64,000 bases of DNA from Cocos nucifera (taxonomy: Eukaryota > Streptophyta > Magnoliopsida > Arecales > Arecaceae): assembly GCA_006176705.1 (NCBI GenBank), contig QRFJ01004917.1:124001-188000 (forward strand), given 5' to 3'. The notes under the pieces were generated by a model that was given only the letters and a program-made list of their open reading frames with translations, did no database searches and had not been told where the DNA came from. Shown in pieces: positions 54,625 through 64,000 of the stretch (position 1 is the first letter of the stretch; every line of letters starts with the position of its first letter). The translations under genes and the position numbers were made by a program.

Positions 54625-56891
54625 TGAAGGAAAATCCTGATTTTTTGGACCAGGTTCGTTCAGATCTGATCGGATTAAGAGATATATTTCAAAAATTTTT
54701 CTCTTTGATCCAAATTAGATCTAAAATATTTTAGATCTGATTCTTATTATTCTAATAATAAAAATAAAATTTAGATAAATTAAATTTAATTTAATTTACC
54801 TTGATATAGGGTAATCCTATTACCCATTTGATGATCCTGTAAGCAGCGGAAGGTTCTTGATCTAGCCACGCAAGTGCCTGGCCTCTACCGGTATCCACTC
54901 GAAATGGATCTGGAGATCCTCTTCTTCTCTATCATATCTCCAAAAATCAGATCTGAATCTAATTTAGAGGATCTTCAAAATAGCTTTTGAAGATCAGCAG
55001 TTGTCCTTTGCAGCAGCACAGCCTTCTAGGTTTCTGTCGCCTTTATCTCACCTGGATCGCACTAACTGGATCCCAAACCACTTTGGGCATGGAGAAGATG
55101 GACTTGGCATGGAGGAGGAGGAGAGAGGCAGCCTTGGGGTGTGGGGAATTTTCAGATGTATTTTGAGTTGGGCGCTGGGTCTTATTTATAGACTATGCGT
55201 GATCCAACTCCTCTTCTTCCCAACCAATCACAATCCTTTGTGAAATCAGATCTAAATCTGATTGGTGGGAATAGAGTCCCTTGGATCCATCCTTAGATGG
55301 CATCTAAGATTAGTCAAAGTTGGTTCTTAGGAGGAGTCCAATCGGAATCCAAAAAGAAGATGGAGTCCCTGTCCAACGGGACTCCTAGGCGCCTCAAACT
55401 TGGATGCACGGCACCCTTGGCATGCGCCCTCCTCCTTGCCAGGTTATGGTAGGGGGATAAGCCCCCACCAACTCTCCAATAGGTGTGTGACATGTGGACA
55501 AAAGTCAAAGTGTCAATGGTCAACATTTGACCAGTCAAAGGTCAATTTTTGACCAAAGTTAATGGACGAGAAATGGCAGGTGACCAAAAATGGCAGGTAT
55601 TGTCTTACAAAATAAGACAATCCTTTTCTAACCTGGACAGACTCCAGTCAAACTAGGTGGAGGCCTCTAATCAACCACAAACTCTTTTGGCTCAGTAAGG
55701 ACAACTATTTATGATAGTAAAAGAAGAACATCAGGTTCAATCAAGTGCTAGCACGATTTTCTTGAACCTAAGTGAATCTCATTCAGATCAATTAAACTGA
55801 ATCAGTTCAATTGATGATCACCAGATTCAAACCCTTGTTTGTGTGACCCAGTTAGGTTCAGTTCTGTATGGTAATGGGATATGTCATGATCTCTATCATC
55901 GACATCATCGAAACTCCTTTCGATGGATCAGAACTCTTCTGATTCGAACAGCTAGAATGATCGATCATCTAAATCATTCTAATTGCTCCCAAAATCCACC
56001 AGTGACACCTAGCAGTATATGGTGGCAACCCATCAGAGCTGAATGCGAACCTCTTGGTGCAGCTACCTGTGTGATTAAGTTCTTCTATCTTGAGCCCCGA
56101 TCAGATTAGGGTTAAGGTGAACTCGTCAAACCCTAGTTTCTGTCATATGATGTAATCATTCGATTCAAGTCCAATGTGAAAACCTAAATAGAAACTCTTT
56201 CTATTATTTCACTCTGCCATGGCCATGGGCTTCTGGACTTGATTCTCATGATCATCATAGGGCTGCTCCTCTACCACCGAGGTAGATAGATTCCATCTTG
56301 ATGCAATCCAGTTCCTACAATGAACATGCTATAGCCAACATACACCTCAGGATTTCGTAATGGCTAGGAGATCGAGTTATGGTGTAGTCAAACTATAACA
56401 CCCTCAAGGTGAACTGCCGATGCACCTCAGGTCAAAGAACCAGACACACCACTATGCAGCATCGAGTCAGTCATTGACGAGAAGGTAGACTTCCTAATGA
56501 CTACTCGAGGTGGTCACGCTCAGTGCCCTCCTTCTCTAACGAGTACCTGTACTCTCGCTCCGGTGTCTCCACATCGTAGACTCAAGACTCATCTACTAAA
56601 GAGAAGTGATTGTACATCAACCTTTCTGGATCAATCACCATCCTCATGATGATCCTATGGTCGGAAGCATTTTATGAGTTAATAATGATTATTCATGTCT
56701 TAAATTTTCAACTCTTGAAAATATGAATTATCATTATCATTAACTCAAAGGATGTATCACAGACACTAAATACACATATGTGATAGAAAATAATCCCATT
56801 TTATTGATTATAGTCAAAATTATAATTTTGCCCCTAGAAGTGTATTACAAGTGTCAGCCAATTCTGGCTTCTAGGGCACATATATCTAACA
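54625..56891 (-). mobile_element. Family-A solo LTR
   Basis: A single complete LTR (2,267 bp; TGAAGG to CTAACA on the plus strand) bounded by CCTCA, with no internal region. Solo LTRs arise by recombination between the two LTRs of one element. It is closer to the E1 subtype (GGGCGCTGGGTCTT, six W-box cores at about 55504-55556) than to the E3 LTR that hosts it. The hairpin at 55906-55925 is intact. Confidence 0.93.
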
Positions 56892-57507
56892 CCTCATCCA
56901 CCGAGGTAGATAGATTCCATCTTGGTGCAATCCAATTCTTATAATGAAGATGCTATAGCCAACATATACCTCAGGATTTCGAATGGCTACGAGACCGACT
57001 CATGGTATAGTCAAACTATAACACCCTCAAGGTGAACTATCGATGCACCTCAGGTCAAAGAACTAGACACACCACTACAGCATTGAGTCAGTCATCGACG
57101 AGAAGGTAGACTTCCTTATGACTACTTGAGGTGGTCACGCTCAATGCCCTTGTTCTCTAAGGACCTATACTCTTGCTTCGGTGTCTCCACACCATAGACT
57201 CATGACTCATCTACTATAAAGAAGCGATTATACACTAACCTTCTGGATCAATCACCATCCTCATGATGATCCTACGGTCATGAGCATTTTATGAGTTAAT
57301 AAATAAAAATTCATATCCTAAATTTTTAACTCTTGAAAAAATGAATTATCATTACCACTAACTTAAGGAATCTATCACAGACACTAAATACACTTATGTG
57401 ATAGTAAAATAACCCACTTTATTATTTATAATCAATTATAATTTTATCCTTAGAAGTATATTACAAGTGTCAGCCAATTCTGGCTTCTAGGGCACTCGTA
57501 TCTAACA
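56892..57507 (-). repeat. 3' LTR of E3, inner part
   Basis: Continues the E3 LTR from the second CCTCA to CTAACA at 57507. It is followed by the purine tract (57508-57521). Confidence 0.88.
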
Positions 57508-57521
57508 AACTCCCACTTGAC

Positions 57522-58030
57522 CTAAAGCCAATTGGCTACAAATCTAAGTCCCATTTTCTCAAAAGTGGGATTCAATCTTCTGCTGGCCCAATGGCTTTGT
57601 ATGCTGGTCTGCCACATTATCTATGGAGTCGACTCTCTTGACCTCGATGTAACCCTTCTCGAGGTAATCACGGATGAGATGGTATTGCTGCTCGCTGTGC
57701 TTGGACTTCTGGTGAGACCTTGGCTCCTTAGCAAGGGTTATGGCACCATTGTTGTCGCAGTATAGAGGAATGGCACCTGATGGCATCACTCTGATCTCCA
57801 CGGCAAACTTCTTGTATCATAATGCCTCCTTCGCAGCTTTTGATGCAATGATATATTCTGCTTCCATGGCGGAATCTGCTATCACTGTCTATTTAGAACT
57901 TTTCCAACTGATAGCTCCAACATTGCACAAAAATGGACTCCCAGATGTTGACTTTTGATCATCTACATCGGACATAAAGTCCGAGTCTATATACCCCTAG
58001 ACTTGGAGTTCTCCATTACCAAAGATCAAC
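57522..58030 (-). pseudogene. E3 RNase H
   Basis: Pieces give YCDNNGAITLAKEPRSHQKS, HLIRDYLEKGYIEVKRVDSI and DQHTKPLGQQKIE (57801-57559), with the upstream part near 57960-57830 (MEAEYI) broken by stops and shifts. Confidence 0.8.
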
Positions 58031-59250
58031 TACATATCCTTAGTTCTTCTCAAGTACTTAAGGATACATTTCATAGAAGTCCAGTGTTCTTCATCTGGAT
58101 TTGACTGATATCTGCTCGTGACACTCACGACATGGGCTATATCAGGTCGTGTACATAACATAGCATACATGAGGCTCCCTATTGCTGAAGCATAAGGGAT
58201 CTTGCTCATGCGTTCTATTTCCTCAAGTGTGCTAGGGCACATCTTCTTGGAAAGATGAATGCCTTGCCTGAAGGGTACTAAACCCCTCGTAGAGTTTTCC
58301 ATACTAAACCTCTTTAGTACTTCCTCTATGTACATCTTCTGTGAAAGTCTTAGCATCCTATTCGGTCTATCTCTATAGACCTTAATTCTTAGAATAAAGG
58401 ATGCTTCTCCTAGATCTTTAATGGAGAATTCTTTAGATAACCACATTTTAACTATGGTCAACATGGGAATATCATTCCCGATATGGAGGATGTCATCCAT
58501 GTACAATACGAGGAAGACAACAGTGCTTCCACTGACCTTTTTGAAGACACATGGCTCCTCCTCATTTTTGATGAAATCAAACATTTTGATCACATCATTA
58601 AAATGAGTGTTCCAGCTTCAAGATGCTTGCTTAAGTTCATATATGGATCTTTGCAGCTTGCAAACCTTGTAATCATCATCACTGGATGTGAAATCTAGCG
58701 GCTGTTCTATATAGATATCTTCCTCAAGATGTCCATTTAAGAATACCATTTTCACATCCATTTGTCATATTTCATAATCGAAATAGGCTACAATGGCAAG
58801 CAATGTACGAATAGATTTTAGCATAGCTACTGGCGAAAAGGTATCCTAATAATCAATGCCTTCACGTTGACTATAACCTTTTGCCACTAATCTAGCCTTA
58901 AATGTCTCCACATTTTCATCTGCACCAATCTTTCTCTTGAAGATCCATTTACACCCAATAGGTACTATACCTTCTGGTGGATCTACCAAGGTCCAGACTT
59001 GGTTTGAGTGCATCAAGTCAATTTTTGACTTTATTGTCTCTAACCATTTCTCGAAGTCAATATCTGATATTGTCTCGTTATAGGTTTTGGGATCATCAAC
59101 ATGAACCCCATTACCTATGAGGAACATTTTCTCTACATCCTCTAAAATAGTACCTAAGTACCTTTTAGGAGGACGAAAAATCTTTTTCGATCTATGAGGT
59201 GGAGGAGGTAGTGTATGGATTGGCTTAACCTGATTTGGTTCCATTTGGTC
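58030..59250 (-). pseudogene. E3 reverse transcriptase
   Basis: Open parts 59244-58846 (linker, KWLETIKSKIDLMHSNQVWT, FKARLVAKGYSQREGIDY) and 58593-58030 (FLVLYMDDILHIGND with YMDD at 58493-58504, IKDLGEASFILRIKVYRDR, PYASAIGSLMYAMLCTRPDI). Between them SIYELKQAS and SWNTHFNDVIK are readable, interrupted by stops. The base that is extra in E1 and E2 is absent here, so this copy keeps the normal frame at that point. Confidence 0.85.
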
Positions 59251-59396
59251 CTTAGCTCGTTGCTCTTGTGAGACTTTCTCATCAAGCTTGGTTACTTTCC
59301 AATGCCACTATCTTGAATAAACTATTTTTCAAAAAAAGATGGCATGTCGACTCACAATCACATTGTGATCTTCTGAAATGTAGAAATAATATCCTA
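59251..59396 (-). pseudogene. E3 integrase C-terminal piece, left of solo LTR
   Basis: Short stretch matching E2 39450-39590, with the DHNVIVSRHAIF-type coding broken by an A-run (59329-59336). It is cut by the gypsy-like solo LTR and continues at 61216. Confidence 0.65.
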
Positions 59397-59401
59397 ATGA
59401 C
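59397..59401. repeat. Left target duplication ATGAC
   Basis: ATGAC precedes the solo LTR and recurs at 61211-61215. Confidence 0.9.
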
Positions 59402-61210
59402 TGATGCATGCTAATTTATAGCTATGGCAAGTGCACTAGTCGATCAAGTAATAAAGTGAATGAGTAGAGTATCGTCCCTAGAGGATTGGAAAACAAGTAC
59501 TGAAAAGCTCTTTCCTATGCTTTATTTAGAAGATCGATTTATGATAATAAAAAATTAAAGAAAATAAAAAAAAATAATTAAAAGTTTTTAATTAAATAGA
59601 GAGAGTGTAAATTATTAGGGTTTTAAACTCAAGAGTAATGGATTACTAAGGCAATCAGTTCACCAACTCAGTTAATACAATATTCAGATTTTTAGATTAA
59701 TTTTATTTCATATGATGGTGGAGTCTCCTAATTTATTCACTACCCTTTGGTCCAGGCATAGCAAAACTATTAATATTTATTAATTACTCTTTGGTTCAAG
59801 TATAATTTAAATAAATATTAATGCATTAGGTTTTGTGAAACCCTCTAATAAAAATACACTGCATCCAAAGCATACTAAAATTCCCGCATGCATATGAATT
59901 CTAATTTGATTCATAATACAAGATATATAATCAAGAAGCATTAACATAGATGTACTTGGTCCGTAACATCTATGTTCATCAGATCAATTAGAAGATGGCC
60001 AGTAATCTAAAAGCATTAAGATCAGATTTATATACTCCTCATGAATAAAATTTAAAAATAAATCATACTGAATATTGCATCAAAAGAGTGGCTACACCTT
60101 AATCTTAGTAAAAGAAAATTTAGTTCATGATAACAAATTCAAAAATATCGAATAAAATAAAAAGCATAGAGAAATTAGACTGTTTGATTGCTGAAATTGA
60201 TTGTCTGCTACTCTTGATGTGGAGAACTTGGTGAAGATGAAGAGGCTCCTTAATCGATGTCTTGATCATCGAAAGAAATCAAAAACCCTTTTTGATTTTT
60301 TTACAAATCACTATTCTCTTTCTACCTCTCTCCTCTCTCTCTTTCTCTCTCTCTCTTTTTGTCCCTCTCTCTCTCTATTTCTCTCTTTCTTTTTCTCCCT
60401 CTCTCGCTCTCTATTTCTCTCTTTCTCCCCGTCTCTCTCTCTTTTTTTTTTCTCATGACAACCATAGATTTTTATAGATAAAGAGTTTGATTTCCCCCCA
60501 AAATCCATCAAAAACTAGGTTTAAGACTCCCAAAACAACTCAAACTAAGATCTGGGTAATTCTGCCCATTAGATGTCGATCAAATGGTCCAAAAAGCACT
60601 CAAAAACCCCTTAAAATAACCTAAATCAAGTCAGATTTAATGCCAGCCGTTGGATCAACCTTTAGATTTAATCTGGGCCATCCGATCGCATAGAAAGAAG
60701 CCTTCTGATCTTTAGTTTAACGTCGGGATGAATCTCAGCTGTTGGATCTTGACCAGGAGCTATGGATGCCGTCCATCAGTGCCTTTATTTCGACCATCCG
60801 ATCGAGTTTCAGTGAAAACCGCTCGTTGGATCAGCAAAAATTTCGAAATTACCCTCCGTGGACCATGCGCGAGCCCGGTGTTGCGTGGATCGCCGCATTC
60901 TTCAGTCAATCAGAGTCCTTTTCCTGATGTGAAATGCCCAAAATACCCTCCGTTTGGTCCATCGTGCGCCGCAAAAGATGCTGACGTCAGCATTGCGTCG
61001 ATTTTTTTTTTTTTTTTTTTAAATTCAATTCTGGGCTCGATTGAAGTCCATTTTGCCTGAAATTTATTTCATCTGAACCAAAAAAATAAGATCTTCACAT
61101 TGGTGGCCTTTTTTCCTACATAAGATTAATAAAAGTATTAATTTCTAAAGAAATAGATTAATTTATTTTATAATTTAATACTTTTATTAGTATATTTTTA
61201 CCACTTATCA
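59402..61210. mobile_element. Solo LTR of a different, probably gypsy, family
   Basis: 1,809 bp starting TGATGCATGCTAATTTAT and ending CCACTTATCA, with terminal TGAT / ATCA and a 5-bp duplication ATGAC. The opening phrase AGTGAATGAGTAGAGTATCG followed by TCCCTAGAGG resembles several plant gypsy LTRs; the family is not certain and orientation is not proven. It contains a CT-rich run (60310-60450) and a run of about 19 T (61002-61020). No internal region is present, and the open frames 60201-60458, 60728-61060 and 60742-60927 look accidental. Confidence 0.85.
60305..60451 (+). repeat. CT-rich low-complexity run
   Basis: Pyrimidine-only runs of CTCT with TTT and CCC interruptions inside the solo LTR. 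Confidence 0.9.
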
Positions 61211-61215
61211 ATGAC
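61211..61215. repeat. Right target duplication ATGAC
   Basis: Second copy of the pentamer at 59397-59401. Confidence 0.9.
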
Positions 61216-61960
61216 TCTTTAGGATATCCTATGAATCAAGCTCTAAAGGACCTAAAGTCTAACTTGTCTGCTTGTTGTCTTTTGACATGAGCCGGACAAC
61301 CCCAAATTCTGAGATGACTCAGACTTGATTTCTTACCATGCCATATCTCATATGGTGTGGTAGGAATAGTTTTAGAAGAAATCCTATTCAGTAGGTAAAT
61401 TGTAGTTAACAAACAGTATCCCCAAAAAAATTCAGAAAGGTCTATGAAGCTTATTATGAATTGGACCATATCTAATAGGGTCCGATTCCTTTGTTCTGAA
61501 ACCCCATTGAGTTGAGGTATTCCTAGTGGAGTCCATTAAGAGATTATGCCATTTTCTTTGAGATAGTCCAGAAATTTCTGACTAAGGTATTCACCACCTC
61601 GATTTGATCGAAGAACCTTAATGGGTTTTTCAATTTACTTTTCTACTTCATGTCTGAATTCTTTGAACTTTTTAAATACTTCAGACTTGTGTCTCATAAG
61701 ATACACATACCCATACCTAGATAAATCATCGGTAAAGATTATGAAGTAGACTAAGTTGCCTTTAGCCGGCATATCGAATGGGCCGCACACATCTGTATAT
61801 ACTAGGGGAAGAAGATCCGTGGCCCTTTCCCCATGTCCTACAAAAGGGAGCTTGATCATTTTGCCATGAAGATAGGATTCATAAATTGGATATGACTCGA
61901 AAGTCAACGGACTCAATAGCGTGATTTTCTCTAATTTGTTAACCTTATCTTCTGCTATAT
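61216..61960 (-). pseudogene. E3 integrase, main part
   Basis: Readable parts are LRIWGCPAHVKRQQADKLDF and TIYLLNRISSKTIPTTPYEI (61469-61236), the catalytic region near 61620-61480 with stops, and VYTDVCGPFDMPAKGNLVYF with DDLSRYGYVYLMRHKS. The last part is joined in one open frame to the end of the gag-protease unit (to 61635). A TAA after EVEK (about 61635) replaces Gln. Confidence 0.83.
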
Positions 61961-63285
61961 GACCTAATATTAGGTGCCATAAATACCTATCATTAGGACT
62001 ATCCCTAGGACATTTTGATTTTATGGCATTCATATTTTGCTCAAAGTTAAAAATAGATACATCAACATGTAACTGATAAAGACCGTTAATAAGGAAACCA
62101 CTTGCAATTTTATTTCTTTCATAAAGAATATTATAATGGTCCTTAAGAAAACTAATTACATAGCCTCCTAATGCAAGGTAAGGAATAGAAATCAAATTCC
62201 TGCTTACTGCAGGCACATAATACTGGTCTTTTAATACCAAGTCTAAACCAGATGGTAGTCGAAGAGGGTATGTTCCCATGGCCATGGCAACAATTCTTGC
62301 CCCATTTTCGATGCATAGGATCATCTCACCATCCCTCAGCCTCCTGCTATCCTCAAGATCCTACATAGAAGTGCACAAGTGAGCACTAGAACCAGAGTCA
62401 AGCTCCCAACTGGATGCAGAAGAAATCGTAAGGTTAGACTCAATAACGAGAATACCTCCAGAAGGACCTGTCTCTTTCTTAGGGTGGCCAAGTAAATAGG
62501 GCAGTTCCGCTTCCAGTGGCCATCATTATTGTAATAAAAATACTTTCCTTTGTCAGCGGCCTTCTTCTTTGGCTCTGCCTTTTTCTTCTTTCCTCCTTCC
62601 ACCTTCTGCTTTTTCATAAATTTTTTCTTCTTTCCAAAAGACTTTCTCTTGAAAGAAATCCATTCCATAGCAAGCACTGAGCCTTTAGAACCTTTCATGG
62701 AAAGCTCAGTCGTAACCAGCATGTTCATAAGTTCGGCCAAGGAGTTTTGAAGTTTATGCATTGGTAGTTTATGATGAACTGCCCATACGCATCGATCAAG
62801 GATTGCAGAATTATATCATTCTGTAGATCCAAGTCCAACCTCACTCTGAGCTTCTCAAGCTCTTCCAAGTCCTTGATCATCATCAGATAATGATCTTAGA
62901 CTAACTGTCCATCACGCATCTTAGCCTTGAATAGTCATTTAGTGACTTGACACTTGGCTGCGCGACTTTGTTCACCAAACATCTTTTGTAGGTGAGCCAA
63001 CATGTAGTGAGCAGTTCTGATATCTTTATATTGGCGCTGAAGCTCATCAGACATCGAGCCCAACATGTAGTATCTGGCCTTATTATCTTCGTCAGTCCAC
63101 TTATCTAGAGACGCTCTCTATTCAGCGGATGGACGAGCTGGTAAGGTGGGAAAGTTCTAGTCTAATACATGAGTTAACTTCTCGAAACCCAAAATAATTT
63201 TGAAGTTATGGAGCCAATCCTTGTAATTGGGTCCAGTCAATCTATGGGTGTCCAGGATTCGTGCTAGTGGGTTGGATGCAGACAT
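61961..63285 (-). pseudogene. E3 gag and protease
   Basis: The ATG at 63285-63283 (MSAS) is kept. The capsid part (63280-62770) has stops and shifts. The open part 62761-62336 has LAELMNMLVTTELSMKGSKG, a Lys-rich stretch and a knuckle KYFYYNNDGHWKRNC in which two Cys and one His are Tyr, so it cannot bind zinc. The protease motif is near 62400-62370 (LDSGSS) in a shifted frame. The open stretch 62324-61635 continues from protease into integrase (LRLPSGLDLVLKD, DRYLWHLILGHIAEDKVNKL). Confidence 0.83.
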
Positions 63286-64000
63286 TTTTCTGTAGAGAGT
63301 CAAAGTTTCTAGTTAGATATTATAATTAAGACTTAACCAATTTGTTTAGAAATTTTATTTTTAAATAAATTAGCTCTCACTATTTTCTCGGATCCCTACA
63401 CTCCCTCTGTAGAGATGCAAAAATCTCCACGATTACTGATTTCTAGTGGATGGTGCGGTCCCACCGACTTACTCATCACCTCACCTAACAGTTATTGGTG
63501 ATGGGTTAGCCAATGAGTTGAACAACTCTTGTTCAATGATTCTCTAATCATGGTGCATCCAAATTTGGTCTCTAATTCATGAATCTCACCGTGATCTGAA
63601 ATATTGATCCACTCCTTAGTTAAGTCAGACCCACCATTTGCACAGACTGGATTCCTAATTGAGTCTCTCACCATATCCAAAATATTGAGCCCAACTCATC
63701 CTCCAGCCTATAGCATCCAATGCCTAATAGACATGGTTGCATCTTTTCGGTGCAACTGAGCCACTGTAACCAGTCGAGAATAATCAACCTCGAAAAGAGC
63801 CCGCACATCTACAATGGTGGAAGATCTTTGACTTAATCTTTTCTTAGGGAGATTTGATTTAGGTCTCATTAAACTAGACTTGACATAGTCATAACTATTA
63901 TGACTAACCTAGTGGCATGGGTTAGCTTAGATTATTGACCACCTCAGATCAGAACTGAGTCAACAAACATGGCCAAGTAAGTGAGACTGGTGGAAGGGAT
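63286..64000 (-). other. E3 leader, cut by the window edge
   Basis: Colinear with the E1 leader (32241 upward), including the two ATATTGA-ending repeats at about 63583 and 63665. No gene is seen. Confidence 0.75.

Larger units (their letters stand above)
52974..64000 (-). mobile_element. Family-A copia element, copy E3, running out of the window
   Basis: Minus-strand element with its 3' LTR at 52974-54624 plus 56897-57507 (split by a solo LTR), RNase H, RT, integrase (split by another solo LTR), gag-protease and leader up to the window edge; the 5' LTR is outside. Transitions and indels are frequent, with Cys-to-Tyr changes in the Gag knuckle, so it is inactive and of an age comparable to E2. 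Confidence 0.88.

Noticed and set aside
60201..61060. Possible host gene: several frames and a GC-rich patch
   Set aside because: The segment is bounded exactly by ATGAC duplications and TG...CA ends, so it is a solo LTR; the frames include a CT run and no domain.
1..64000. A previously undescribed gene system such as a defence or biosynthetic cluster
   Set aside because: Every coding signal I can read belongs to retrotransposon gag or pol; there is no host gene cluster to support such a claim.

Overview
This window reads as plant nuclear heterochromatin: a stack of nested LTR retrotransposons and their relics, with no host gene, tRNA or rRNA gene that I can support. Several signs point to a flowering plant: Ty3/gypsy elements of the Tat and Athila lineages, long-LTR Ty1/copia elements primed by initiator tRNA-Met, W-box-rich LTR promoters, and decay dominated by C-to-T / G-to-A changes as expected of methylated DNA. 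A monocot, perhaps a palm, is my guess from the style of the families; I cannot confirm it without a search.

Left part (1-6064, minus strand). A Tat-type gypsy element keeps its 5' LTR (about 5100-6064, with three 87-bp repeats upstream of a TATA box) and a decayed gag (about 4985-3430). Gag is fused directly to the last stretch of pol (about 3440-3290), so protease, RT, RNase H and integrase are deleted. Its 3' untranslated region has grown into two unrelated tandem arrays: 116-bp units (about 1680-3165) and a hairpin-rich minisatellite (1-1675).

Second block (6467-18930, plus strand). A different Tat-type pol relic is cut at one base step by a complete 11.2-kb Athila-type element (7034-18265) flanked by the 5-bp duplication CTTAA. 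Removing the element and one CTTAA restores the RT reading frame. The Athila LTRs differ by several percent and all of its genes are broken.

Third block (18934-64000). A plus-strand copia LTR and leader (18934-22770) is interrupted by a second copia element of the same family, which starts at 22771. The gag-pol of this second element (47356-51282) lies in essentially one frame with 27 internal stops. Both of its LTRs were hit by minus-strand copia elements of another family, here called family A. Copy E2 (25171-45818) sits in the 5' LTR and copy E3 (52974 to beyond the window) in the 3' LTR. Each family-A 3' LTR was then hit by family A again: the young copy E1 (25990-36414) inside E2, and a solo LTR (54625-56891, duplication CCTCA) inside E3. 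E3 also holds a 1.8-kb solo LTR of another type (59402-61210, duplication ATGAC).

How the parts work: each complete element has the usual order LTR, primer site, long leader, gag, protease, then integrase-RT-RNase H (copia) or RT-RNase H-integrase (gypsy), polypurine tract, LTR. No copy here looks fully coding-competent as written. E1 is closest: its LTRs are nearly identical and gag-protease is open, but its integrase region carries a cluster of one-base insertions. The less expected points are duplicated hairpins in the copia leader, an eight-fold W-box cluster and conserved hairpins in the family-A LTR, junctions of E1 and E2 without target duplications, and a run of +1 homopolymer changes that may be sequence errors.
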